Shown: in pieces, positions 7,593-14,847 of the stretch
Layout of the letters: every line of letters starts with the position of its first letter
Position numbering within the stretch: the first letter of the stretch is position 1
Assembly (NCBI GenBank): GCA_033283165.1
Contig: JAWMQL010000013.1
Location: forward strand, 1 to 28,535
Length of the DNA: 28,535 nt
Source of the DNA: JAWMQL01 sp033283165
GTDB taxonomy: Bacteria > Pseudomonadota > Gammaproteobacteria > Pseudomonadales > Halieaceae
Direction of reading: 5' to 3'
Position numbers and translations under genes: made by a program
The notes under the pieces: generated by a model
What the model saw: only the letters and a program-made list of their open reading frames with translations
Databases searched by the model: none
Told to the model about the DNA's origin: nothing

Positions 7593-8366
7593 GGTACTGA
7601 CAAATTAATTACTTGAGGCTACGAGAATCTAGTCGGTAATGGTCAGGCTACCGCCCTGCTCCACTCGCTAAACGCACTGACCCTGAGATTCCTATAGTGC
7701 TCAGCCCTGACCAGATGCCTCCCAAGATTGAATAGATTTTGGACAGCGGCATGTGTCGCCACGAATCCCTGGGCTTGTTTCATCGACTTGAACCGCCGCA
7801 TTCCCCGCTCTCTAACTCCGGTAATCTCATGTGATTGCTATGCACGATTATTTTCATACTGCTTGGTGCTGTGGATCACATCAGGAATCAACTCTCGATG
7901 CGCGACTTCATAGCTGCGTAGTTTATCTGTCACGATCTTCCTGGGCTCACTACCATGTGATCGTAGAAGACACCTGAAAAAGCGCTTTGCAGCAGCCCCA
8001 TCCCGCTTGGCTTGGAGATACACATCGACCACCTCACCATCCTGGTCAACTGCCCGCCACAAGTAATGCTGCTTGCCATTGATCTTTACGAAGACTTCAT
8101 CGATGAAGAAGGTATCTCCATAGCCTCTGTGATTTCGCTTCAAACGCCGGGTATAAATCGCTCCGAATTTTATGCACCAGAGGCGGATTGATTTGCGACT
8201 GACTTTGATTCCTCGCTCAGCTAGTAGAGCTTCGATATCACGGTGGCTCAGGTTGAAGCGATAGTAGAGCCAGACGGCATAGGAAATGATATCTGGAGGG
8301 AATCGATGACGTTTGTAGGTGTTCATCCTGAGATTGTCTCCCAGGAGCAGTTAACTTGGCAGTACC
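7593..8366 (-). mobile_element. IS6-family element, copy 3, full length
   Basis: The 774-bp element runs from GGTACTGACAAATTAATTAC at 7593 to the inverted end GGTACTGCCAAGTTAACTGC read from 8366 on the minus strand. These imperfect inverted ends and the single transposase gene fit the IS6 family. The flanking 8-mers (CGGAGAAC and ATTGACTG) do not match, so no target duplication remains. Confidence 0.85.
7643..8326 (-). pseudogene. IS6-family transposase with amber stop at the catalytic Glu
   Basis: The frame spans 228 codons including the final TGA. It starts MNTYKRHRFPPDIISYAVW, includes the DDE Asp motifs FFIDEVFVKING and IVTDKLRSY, and ends GRHLVRAEHYRNLR. Codon 163 (7838-7840) is TAG. 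By alignment with copy 2 (NNRAEQSHE) this is the position of the catalytic glutamate. Apart from this stop the gene is complete, the best-preserved copy in the window. The truncated 162-aa product would lack the third catalytic residue. Confidence 0.85.
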
Positions 8367-8438
8367 ATTGACTGTGGTGCCGATTCGGATTGTGTTAAGT
8401 ATGCGCTCAGAATGAACACTTGCAGTAAGCTCCATAAA

Positions 8439-8455
8439 GGTATATTTTTTATACC
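8439..8455. promoter_or_regulatory. Palindromic operator at the brnT start
   Basis: GGTATA and TATACC form a perfect 6-bp inverted repeat around TTTTT, ending one base before the toxin ATG. It overlaps the ribosome binding region, as expected for an autoregulatory site bound by the antitoxin. Confidence 0.5.
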
Positions 8456-8719
8456 ATGATCGAATTCGAGTACGATCAGAAGAAAAGCGAATCGAACCTG
8501 AGAAAACACGGCATCGATTTTGATACTGCCCGCGGACTTTGGCTCGACCCTGATCTTCTCGAGGTACCTGCTCGAACAGTCGACGAACCCCGATACCTGG
8601 TTGTTGGACGAATTGGAAGGAAACACTGGTCAGCGATAATTACCTATCGTGACAAGAAGCTTAGGATTATCAGCGTACGACGCGCCAGGGTCGAAGAGGT
8701 ACAACTCTATGAAAGCTAA
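8456..8719 (+). CDS. brnT: BrnT-family ribonuclease toxin
   Basis: This 87-aa protein has the hallmark BrnT N-terminus FEYDQKKSESNLRKHGIDFDTA, then an RELE-like fold with GRIGRKHWSAIITYRD and the terminal IISVRRARVEEVQLYES. BrnT toxins are RNases that stop translation and are neutralised by a ribbon-helix-helix partner encoded just downstream. The antitoxin gene overlaps its 3' end by 11 bp. It sits 90 bp from the end of IS copy 3, a common accessory position. Confidence 0.9.
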   Translation: MIEFEYDQKKSESNLRKHGIDFDTARGLWLDPDLLEVPARTVDEPRYLVVGRIGRKHWSAIITYRDKKLRIISVRRARVEEVQLYES

Positions 8720-8942
8720 AAGTCTCGACAGAAAGTTTGATGAAGGCAAGGACATTACATCTGAACTTGATCTGTCAAAAATAAAGCGGCCCAATCAGGA
8801 ACAACGTCGGGTGAACGTGGATTTTCCTACCTGGATGATTGAGTCTCTGGATAAGGAGGCCTCTCGCCTGGGCGTAACCCGCCAATCCATTATCAAGGTC
8901 TGGCTGGCAGAGCGATTGGAACAGAGAGCGTCTGGTGACTGA
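8709..8942 (+). CDS. BrnA/CopG-type antitoxin
   Basis: This 77-aa protein has a C-terminal ribbon-helix-helix: RRVNVDFPTWMIESLDKEA, then LGVTRQSIIKVWLAERLE. It would bind the BrnT toxin with its charged N-terminal part and repress the pair through DNA binding. The ATG at 8709 overlaps the end of brnT. The RHH is more like the CopG variant that pairs with BrnT than like the classic Brucella BrnA, so I leave the symbol open. Confidence 0.85.
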   Translation: MKAKSLDRKFDEGKDITSELDLSKIKRPNQEQRRVNVDFPTWMIESLDKEASRLGVTRQSIIKVWLAERLEQRASGD

Positions 8943-9244
8943 TTTTACTTCGCGTTTCTCCATCGGGTCGGGCGTTCTTTCCAGTCAACCTCTCATAAGT
9001 CCATGAAGCGCATCGCTTTATAGGTCGCGCCCGCCTGCGTGTCCTTAAAACCGGCCGTATACCGACCCGAACTTTCGTCGATTTACCCCGAAACGGAGAC
9101 CACCCTGTTGACCACCGCGATTCTCGTCGCCGTGGCGGCGGAACTGGTGGTGGCGACATCCACAGGGCCCCGCACTGGCTGCCTTGTCCACCTGATACAG
9201 AAAAGACCTGTATACCTGTTTATTTGTACAGTAAGGTAACCCCC
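8943..9244. other. Stretch without a supported gene, upstream of topB
   Basis: No start codon or family supports a gene here. One frame that continues into topB is open from about 8996 and encodes a Gly/Arg-rich segment (RDSRRRGGGTGGGD), reminiscent of a disordered tail, but it has no ATG, GTG or TTG start before 9224. The right part holds the topB regulatory sites. Confidence 0.4.
9195..9231 (+). promoter_or_regulatory. LexA-like box and adjacent inverted repeat upstream of topB
   Basis: CTGTTTATTTGTACAG at 9216-9231 fits the CTG-N10-CAG LexA box of gammaproteobacteria and lies 13 bp before the topB ATG. Immediately upstream, ATACAG (9195-9200) and CTGTAT (9208-9213) form another inverted repeat. 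SOS control of topB is an inference. Confidence 0.4.
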
Positions 9245-11209
9245 ATGAAATTATACATCGCCGAAAAGCCCAGTTTGGGGCGGGCCATTGCCGAGGTACT
9301 GCCCAAGCCGCACCGCAAGGCCGATGGCTGCATTTATGTCGGCAACGGCGACTGCGTCAGTTGGTGTGTCGGCCACCTGCTGGAACAGGCCGAACCGGAT
9401 ACCTATGACGCCCGTTTCAAGCAGTGGCGCCTGGAGCACCTCCCGATCGTCCCCGGGGAATGGCGACTCAAGCCCAAGGCGAGCAGCCGCCAGCAACTGG
9501 CCGTCCTGCGCAAACTGGTGAAAGAGGCCGACCAGCTGATCCACGCCGGCGACCCGGACCGGGAGGGTCAGCTACTGGTCGACCAGGTGATCGACTACCT
9601 CAAGGTCCGAGGCGGCAAGCGAGAGAGTATCCAACGCCTGCTGATCAATGACCTCAACCCGGCAGCTGTGACGCGGGCCCTCGGCCAACTGCGGGACAAC
9701 AAAGACTATGTCCCGCTGTCGACCTCAGCCCTGGCCCGTGCCCGCGCCGACTGGCTCTACGGGATCAACATGACCCGGGCGTACACCCTGATGGGACGCA
9801 AAGTGGGCTACCAGGGGGTACTCTCGGTGGGCCGGGTCCAGACGCCGGTCCTGGGCCTGGTGGTGCGGCGGGACGAGGAGATCGAGCAGTTTGTCCCCAA
9901 ACCCTTCTACCAGCTGATTGCCCACCTGGTGACTGACCAGGGCGAACACTTCAGAGCCCGGTGGCAACCCAGCGAGGCCTGCCAGCCCTGGCAAGATGAG
10001 GATGGCCGGGTTCTATCGAGGGCCCTGGCTGAAAACGTCCAATCCCGCATCCAACAGCAACCCGCTACAGTGACGGCCAGCAGCCGAAAGCAGAAGAAAC
10101 AACCACCACCCCTGCCCTACAACCTCTCAGCCCTGCAGATCGATGCGGCACGGCGCTTCTCGATGAGCGCCAAGCGGGTGCTCGATACCTGCCAGGCTCT
10201 CTACGAGCGCCACAGGCTCATCACCTACCCCCGCTCCGATTGCCGTTATCTGCCCCTCGAGCAATTGGCAGACCGGAATGCCGTCATCGATGCCCTGGCG
10301 CACAACAGCCCAGCCCTGAGCCAGGGTGCCCGGGATGCCGACCGGACCCTGAAAAGCGTTGCCTGGAACGACAGCAAGGTCGAGGCGCACCACGCGATCA
10401 TTCCCACCGCCAGAAAGATGGATACCAGCAGGCTGAGCCAGGCAGAGCGCAACGTTTACGCGCTGGTGGCCCGCCAGTACCTGGCCCAGTTTTATCCCGC
10501 CCATGAGTACCGCGACAGCCAGATCGACCTGAAGATTGCGGGCGGGCATTTTATCGCCCGTGCCAGGGAGCCCCTGCAGCCGGGGTGGAAGGCGTTGTTT
10601 CCCCAGCAGAAGAAAGAGGGCAAAGGCGAGCCCGCCCTGAATACAACCCTGCCGGACCTCAAGAAGGACGATGTGTGTCTCTGCGAACACGGGGAGATCC
10701 TGGAGAAGCAGACCACGCCGCCCAAGCCCTTTGACGATGCGAGCCTCCTCGCGGCCATGACCGGGATAGCCCGCTATGTACAGGACCGGGACCTGCGCCA
10801 GATCCTGAAAGAGACCGATGGTCTCGGTACCGAGGCGACCCGGGCAGGTATTATCGAGCTGTTGTTCACCCGGGGCTTTCTGACGCGCAAGGGCAAACAG
10901 ATACGGTCCACGGACGCCGGCCGGGGACTGATCCACAGCGTACCCGAGAGTGCCTCCACGCCGGACATGACTGCCCGCTGGGAAACCGAGCTCAACGCCA
11001 TCAGTCAGCGCCAGGGTACCTATAACGGCTTCATGCAGCCGCTGCTGACGTCGCTCAATGAATTGATCACCCAGAGCCAGGCCGCGTTGCCGGAGGGCTT
11101 GAAGAATATCGACCGAACCCCGCCGCCCAGGAAGAGACGCCGATCGGGTAAATCACCGAAGCGGGCGGGTGCCAACCGGGGTCGACAACGCAAGACCCGC
11201 CGGCAGTGA
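9245..11209 (+). CDS. topB: DNA topoisomerase III (type IA)
   Basis: This 654-aa enzyme has the type IA layout. The N-terminal TOPRIM domain begins MKLYIAEKPSLGRAIAEVLP and has the acidic motif GDPDREGQ with D103, D105 and E107. The active-site Tyr328 lies in LITYPRSDCRYLP. These positions and the total length match E. coli TopB (653 aa). It relaxes and decatenates DNA by passing single strands. A basic C-terminal tail (RKRRRSGKSPKR) follows. The ATG at 9245 was chosen over an upstream TTG because it gives the family's start. TopB genes are frequent on integrative conjugative elements, and the noncoding motifs following this one suggest it is not the housekeeping copy. Confidence 0.95.
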   Translation: MKLYIAEKPSLGRAIAEVLPKPHRKADGCIYVGNGDCVSWCVGHLLEQAEPDTYDARFKQWRLEHLPIVPGEWRLKPKASSRQQLAVLRKLVKEADQLIHAGDPDREGQLLVDQVIDYLKVRGGKRESIQRLLINDLNPAAVTRALGQLRDNKDYVPLSTSALARARADWLYGINMTRAYTLMGRKVGYQGVLSVGRVQTPVLGLVVRRDEEIEQFVPKPFYQLIAHLVTDQGEHFRARWQPSEACQPWQDEDGRVLSRALAENVQSRIQQQPATVTASSRKQKKQPPPLPYNLSALQIDAARRFSMSAKRVLDTCQALYERHRLITYPRSDCRYLPLEQLADRNAVIDALAHNSPALSQGARDADRTLKSVAWNDSKVEAHHAIIPTARKMDTSRLSQAERNVYALVARQYLAQFYPAHEYRDSQIDLKIAGGHFIARAREPLQPGWKALFPQQKKEGKGEPALNTTLPDLKKDDVCLCEHGEILEKQTTPPKPFDDASLLAAMTGIARYVQDRDLRQILKETDGLGTEATRAGIIELLFTRGFLTRKGKQIRSTDAGRGLIHSVPESASTPDMTARWETELNAISQRQGTYNGFMQPLLTSLNELITQSQAALPEGLKNIDRTPPPRKRRRSGKSPKRAGANRGRQRKTRRQ

Positions 11210-11225
11210 CCTGGGGCATTCTGGT

Positions 11226-11300
11226 CCCCTACTCTCCCTTTTCCAGTCAACACCGCAACAGGGCTGTCCCTGTAATTCGGGGTGATTCCATAAAGGCCCC
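11226..11300 (+). repeat. 75-bp CCCCTACTC...TAAAGGCCCC motif, copy B
   Basis: This starts CCCCTACTCTCCCTTTT and ends CCATAAAGGCCCC, exactly 75 bp. It aligns without gaps to the copy at 11768 and lies 16 bp after topB and 79 bp before the next gene. Confidence 0.65.
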
Positions 11301-11379
11301 AGGCATCAAGCCCAGCAGGGTCTTACCGCGGATCCGCCCTCTTTTCACCTTTCTCGATAACCAACATCAGGAGAACGTC

Positions 11380-11742
11380 ATGATGAATACCGCAATTGAC
11401 CCCGGCAGGGATGCCCTGCCTGAAAACCAACCTCGATCATTCCCCGTATTCTACCCACTTCCCGAAACCACGCTCGTAGGTACCCAGCTGCCTGCCTGCA
11501 ATGACCCCCGCCACCACATCCAGGTCGACACCCGACAATCATCCCGCCTGAAAAGCCATCTACATGCCCTGCTCAGGCAAGAACAGGAGTTGTTCCTGGG
11601 AGCCTGTTCCGACGCTTGGGCGGCTTTCAGCGATGCCTTCCGGGAGATGGTGGGGTGGCTATTCCGCTGGGTGGTGCTACCGATTGTTGCCACCAGTGCG
11701 TTTTGGGTGCCGCTTGGCAATCCGGCTGAGCTGCCGCTGTGA
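11380..11742 (+). CDS. Conserved-looking hypothetical protein with one membrane segment
   Basis: This 120-aa protein starts at an ATG at 11380 with a good ribosome binding site (CAGGAGA). The N-terminal half is Pro-rich and probably disordered; the middle is a charged helix (LKSHLHALLRQEQELFLG); and a single hydrophobic stretch (WLFRWVVLPIVATSAFWV) lies near the C-terminus. I do not recognise the family. It is bracketed by two copies of the 75-bp motif, downstream of topB, which suggests a cargo or accessory gene of a conjugative element. Confidence 0.65.
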   Translation: MMNTAIDPGRDALPENQPRSFPVFYPLPETTLVGTQLPACNDPRHHIQVDTRQSSRLKSHLHALLRQEQELFLGACSDAWAAFSDAFREMVGWLFRWVVLPIVATSAFWVPLGNPAELPL

Positions 11743-11767
11743 ACACGGGCCAAGGGGTATCGATTGG

Positions 11768-11842
11768 CCCCTACTCCCCTTTGCGCGCATCAATTCCCGA
11801 TCTGCTTGCCCGTGAATTTCGTGGAGGTTTCATAAAGGCCCC
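11768..11842 (+). repeat. 75-bp CCCCTACTC...TAAAGGCCCC motif, copy C
   Basis: This starts CCCCTACTCCCCTTTGCG and ends TTTCATAAAGGCCCC, 75 bp. Its 3' 35 bases match copy B at about 27 positions. It lies between the 120-aa gene and the end of the catabolic cluster. Confidence 0.65.
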
Positions 11843-11962
11843 ACGCGCATTTTTAGTACAGCATAAGTGAAAACCTGTTACTTCATTACAACGATCATCG
11901 GTGCCATTCCAGCCGAGATGGAGAAACACCGGCTCAATCTGGCAACGCTAAAGTCATCAATA

Positions 11963-12484
11963 TCAGTCACTATCGCTGGAAGCCACACTGTCGCGCCCTT
12001 CCCAGCCCTTGCCCTGGAACGGATCCAGGCCGAGTTGCTGCATGACATGGGGGAAATCCACCATCACCCAGTTGTCGACGATCTTGCCGTCCACCACCTT
12101 CCAGAAATCCATGTAGCGGATCTCCACACGTTTGCCCGTGGGTTCAATGCCCATGAATTCGCCACTGTGGGTGGCTTCCTGGCGACCAAAGGCGGCACAC
12201 CACTGGCCCTGGGTAACCCGGGCCTCATCGATACAGACTTTATCTGAGAACGCTGCCTGGAAGGGCCGCTGCCAGTTGTCCTGGAATTCCTGCAAGCCGC
12301 GCTTGAAGCCACAACCCGCGTTGCCGATCCAGCGGAAATCCTGGCTGAAGAAACGCCCCATACCCTCGATATCGTGATCGTTCAGGCCATCGACCATGGC
12401 GTCGATGGTGGCAAGCGTCTCTTCGGTTTTGCTCAGGTCGTTGTCGGCCGTCAGCTCGGCCTGTTCAGGGCGGGAATCTTTCAT
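11963..12484 (-). CDS. SnoaL/NTF2-like protein, single domain
   Basis: This 173-aa protein is one NTF2-like (SnoaL-type) domain. Its helical N-terminal half contains ATIDAMVDGLNDHDIEGMG and its sheet half contains RVEIRYMDFWKVVDGKIVDNW. It resembles the C-terminal halves of the double-domain proteins at 12501 and 20094, for example in the W-x-G-x-x-G-x-G stretch and the final DFWK..DGKI..NWV.VD run. The fold is used by dehydratases, isomerases, cyclases and epoxide hydrolases, so it may catalyse one such step. It is last in a four-gene minus-strand operon, 16 bp after its neighbour, with a good ribosome binding site (AGGAGT). Confidence 0.85.
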   Translation of the reverse strand: MKDSRPEQAELTADNDLSKTEETLATIDAMVDGLNDHDIEGMGRFFSQDFRWIGNAGCGFKRGLQEFQDNWQRPFQAAFSDKVCIDEARVTQGQWCAAFGRQEATHSGEFMGIEPTGKRVEIRYMDFWKVVDGKIVDNWVMVDFPHVMQQLGLDPFQGKGWEGRDSVASSDSD

Positions 12485-12500
12485 AGATTACTCCTGATGT

Positions 12501-13538
12501 TTAAAGTGCCGGCGGATTGGCCTGGCGATCTACAGTAAGTTCGCGCATGCGGCGGAAAACATCGACGCCCAGCTTGTTATAGACGTCCAGCAGGTCCACC
12601 AGCACCCAGTTCTCGCGAATCTTGCCGTTTTCGCAGCGCCAGAAGTCAAGGCTGGTCATCCTGATATGTTTGCCCGGCGGGGTGATACCGAGCCAGCCAT
12701 CACCGCTAACCGTCATATACATGGCGTCGAAGCCACAGAAGGCGACGTAGTCGCCATCGCCGAAATAGCACTGGGTGTAGGGCTTGTCACGGTCGCTATT
12801 CGTATCCGGCAGGGCGCTGCGGAAGGGTGACTGATGCCAGTTCCGGAAGCCGGTGATACGCCGGTTGGAGCCGATGCCTGCCGGGCCGTACCAGTTCATT
12901 TTCGGGTGCCAGAACAGACCGGGGTCCTGCGCATGTATCTTCCCCTCGGCGTACTCGCCGAGACCACGCAGCATACTCTCCACCAATTCAAGGCTCGCGG
13001 CGGATTGCTCACTGTCATAGGGCCCGGTGATAATGCCGTCCTGGGTCGCCGGGCCGGGAATGAGCATTTGCTGCCCGAGGCTGGGGCTCAGGGGCCAGGC
13101 CCGCGCCTGGATCATCACCTCCGGGATATCCCAGAGGCCGTGCATGGCGACGATTTTCTCGTCCTCGATCCTGAAGAACTCGCAGTAGCGCATGGTCACC
13201 AGATGCCGGGTGGCGGGGATGTCCAGCCAGGGGTGCTCGAACACGCCCGTATAGTAACCACCGCAACCCACCCAGCATTCATTACCCTGGGGGCCGGCCA
13301 TGACAATATAATCCCTGCGTTCCAGGTCGGGGATGGACCGCAACAGGGGCACGTAAGCCTGCTCATACAAGGCCGCAGGGCCACACATTGTCCCGAGGGG
13401 ATAGGCCAGTTGGATCACCGCGTCGGGGGCAAACAGCTTCTCGAGTTGCCCGCGCAGCCTCTCCGGCTCGAGATCGTACAGGGCACTGCGAAAGCGCCCG
13501 ATGAACTCCCGATTCTGGTCGTGAATAGACGTGCTCAC
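12501..13538 (-). CDS. Double-domain SnoaL/NTF2-like protein
   Basis: This 345-aa protein is built from two NTF2-like domains, roughly residues 5-155 and 175-335. Each ends in a recognisable sheet segment (VTMRYCEFFRIEDEKI and MTSLDFWRCENGKIRENW). The second domain carries MNWYGPAGIGSNRRITGF. The start is taken as GTG at 13538, since the open frame upstream runs into the preceding gene and a start there would overlap it. It begins 5 bp after the HisD-like dehydrogenase, so it is in the same operon. It is clearly paralogous to the protein at 20094. Function is unknown; an isomerase/dehydratase role or a binding role is possible. Confidence 0.85.
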   Translation of the reverse strand: MSTSIHDQNREFIGRFRSALYDLEPERLRGQLEKLFAPDAVIQLAYPLGTMCGPAALYEQAYVPLLRSIPDLERRDYIVMAGPQGNECWVGCGGYYTGVFEHPWLDIPATRHLVTMRYCEFFRIEDEKIVAMHGLWDIPEVMIQARAWPLSPSLGQQMLIPGPATQDGIITGPYDSEQSAASLELVESMLRGLGEYAEGKIHAQDPGLFWHPKMNWYGPAGIGSNRRITGFRNWHQSPFRSALPDTNSDRDKPYTQCYFGDGDYVAFCGFDAMYMTVSGDGWLGITPPGKHIRMTSLDFWRCENGKIRENWVLVDLLDVYNKLGVDVFRRMRELTVDRQANPPAL

Positions 13539-13543
13539 AGGGG

Positions 13544-14818
13544 CTAGCCGTAACGTTTCACGCGCAGGTCGGCCTGGGCCTTGTGACCGGCAAAGCCCTC
13601 CAGCGCACACAGGCGCGAACAGTACTCACCTATTTCCACCGTCGCCTCAGGCGATACCTTCTGGTAGGTACAGGTCTTGATGAATTTGCCCACCCACAGG
13701 CCGCCGGTGTAACGCGCCGCCTTGTTGGTCGGCAGGGTGTGGTTGGTACCGATCACCTTGTCACCATAGGATACGTTGGTCTCCGGGCCCAGGAACAGCG
13801 CTCCGTAGTTGGTCATGTTCTGCAGGAAGTAGTCCGGGTCTTCCGTCATCACCTGCACGTGCTCGGAGGCAATGTCATCGGCCACGCTCACCATCTCATC
13901 GTAAGAATCACAGACAATCACCTGGCCGTAGTCATTCCAGGCGGCGCCGGCGATCTCGGCAGTTTCCAGCGTGGTGAGCTGGCGTTCAATCTCCTTCATG
14001 GTGTCGCGCGCCAATAGCTCGGAGTTGGTCAAAAGTATAGCCGGCGAGTTTGGGCCGTGCTCCGCCTGGCCCAGCAGGTCGGTGGCGGCCATCTCCGCAT
14101 CACAGCCGATCTCGTCGCAGATCACCAGAGTCTCAGTGGGGCCCGCCAGCAGGTCGATACCGACGCGGCCGAACAACTGCCGCTTGGCCTCGGCGACAAA
14201 GGCGTTTCCTGGCCCGACAATCATGTCAACGCCGGGAATGGTCTCGGTGCCCAGCGCCATGGCGCCCACCGCCTGCACCCCGCCGAAGCAATAGATCTCA
14301 TCGGCCCCGGCCAGGGCCATGGTCGCCACGATGGCGGCATTCGGCTCACCTTCGAAGGGCGGCGCACAAGCGATAACCCGGGGCACCCCGGCCACTTTCG
14401 CAGTGGCAACGCTCATATGCGCAGACGCCACCAGCGGATACTTGCCGCCGGGGATATAACAGCCGACGCTGTTCACCGGCAGATGCTTGTGGCCCAACAC
14501 CACTCCAGGACGCGTCTCCACCTCCACATCGAGCATGGACTCCCGCTGCACGCGGGCGAAGTTCTTCACCTGCTCCTGGGCAAAGCGGATATCATCCAGA
14601 GTAGAAGTCGGCAGGCTGTCGATACAGGCCTGGATCTGTTCGTCACTGAGGCGATAAGTCTCCGGCGACCAGTTATCAAACTTCTCGGAATACTCCCGCA
14701 CCGCGGCGTCGCCCCGTTCGGCAATCTCGGCGAGAATGGATTCGACAATTTCGCGCACGCGCGTTGTATCCTGCACGGCCTTTTCCTCGGAAATACCGTG
14801 CTTCAGCCATGTGGCCAT
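13544..14818 (-). CDS. Histidinol dehydrogenase-family NAD-dependent dehydrogenase (catabolic type)
   Basis: This 424-aa protein has the full HisD fold. The zinc ligands and catalytic residues of HisD are all present: Q251 and H254 (GQAEHGP), E319-H320 (SEHVQV), D353 (YGDKVIGTNH) and H412 (EGFAGHKAQ). Such enzymes oxidise a primary alcohol to a carboxylate in two NAD-dependent steps. There are no other his genes here, and HisD homologues in catabolic loci include sulfopropanediol 3-dehydrogenase (HpsN), so the substrate is probably a hydroxylated carbon compound rather than histidinol. The ATG at 14818 has a strong ribosome binding site (AGGAGG). It lies 29 bp after the bicupin gene. Confidence 0.92.
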   Translation of the reverse strand: MATWLKHGISEEKAVQDTTRVREIVESILAEIAERGDAAVREYSEKFDNWSPETYRLSDEQIQACIDSLPTSTLDDIRFAQEQVKNFARVQRESMLDVEVETRPGVVLGHKHLPVNSVGCYIPGGKYPLVASAHMSVATAKVAGVPRVIACAPPFEGEPNAAIVATMALAGADEIYCFGGVQAVGAMALGTETIPGVDMIVGPGNAFVAEAKRQLFGRVGIDLLAGPTETLVICDEIGCDAEMAATDLLGQAEHGPNSPAILLTNSELLARDTMKEIERQLTTLETAEIAGAAWNDYGQVIVCDSYDEMVSVADDIASEHVQVMTEDPDYFLQNMTNYGALFLGPETNVSYGDKVIGTNHTLPTNKAARYTGGLWVGKFIKTCTYQKVSPEATVEIGEYCSRLCALEGFAGHKAQADLRVKRYG

Positions 14819-14847
14819 CTTGAACCTCCTGGTTTGTGCGTAGCGAC

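Noticed and set aside
8996..9244. Gly-rich open frame joined to topB
   Set aside because: It has no ATG, GTG or TTG start before 9224 and TopB homologues start at MKLYIAEKP.
10127..10936. 269-codon minus-strand frame
   Set aside because: It is antisense to topB with no recognisable domain.
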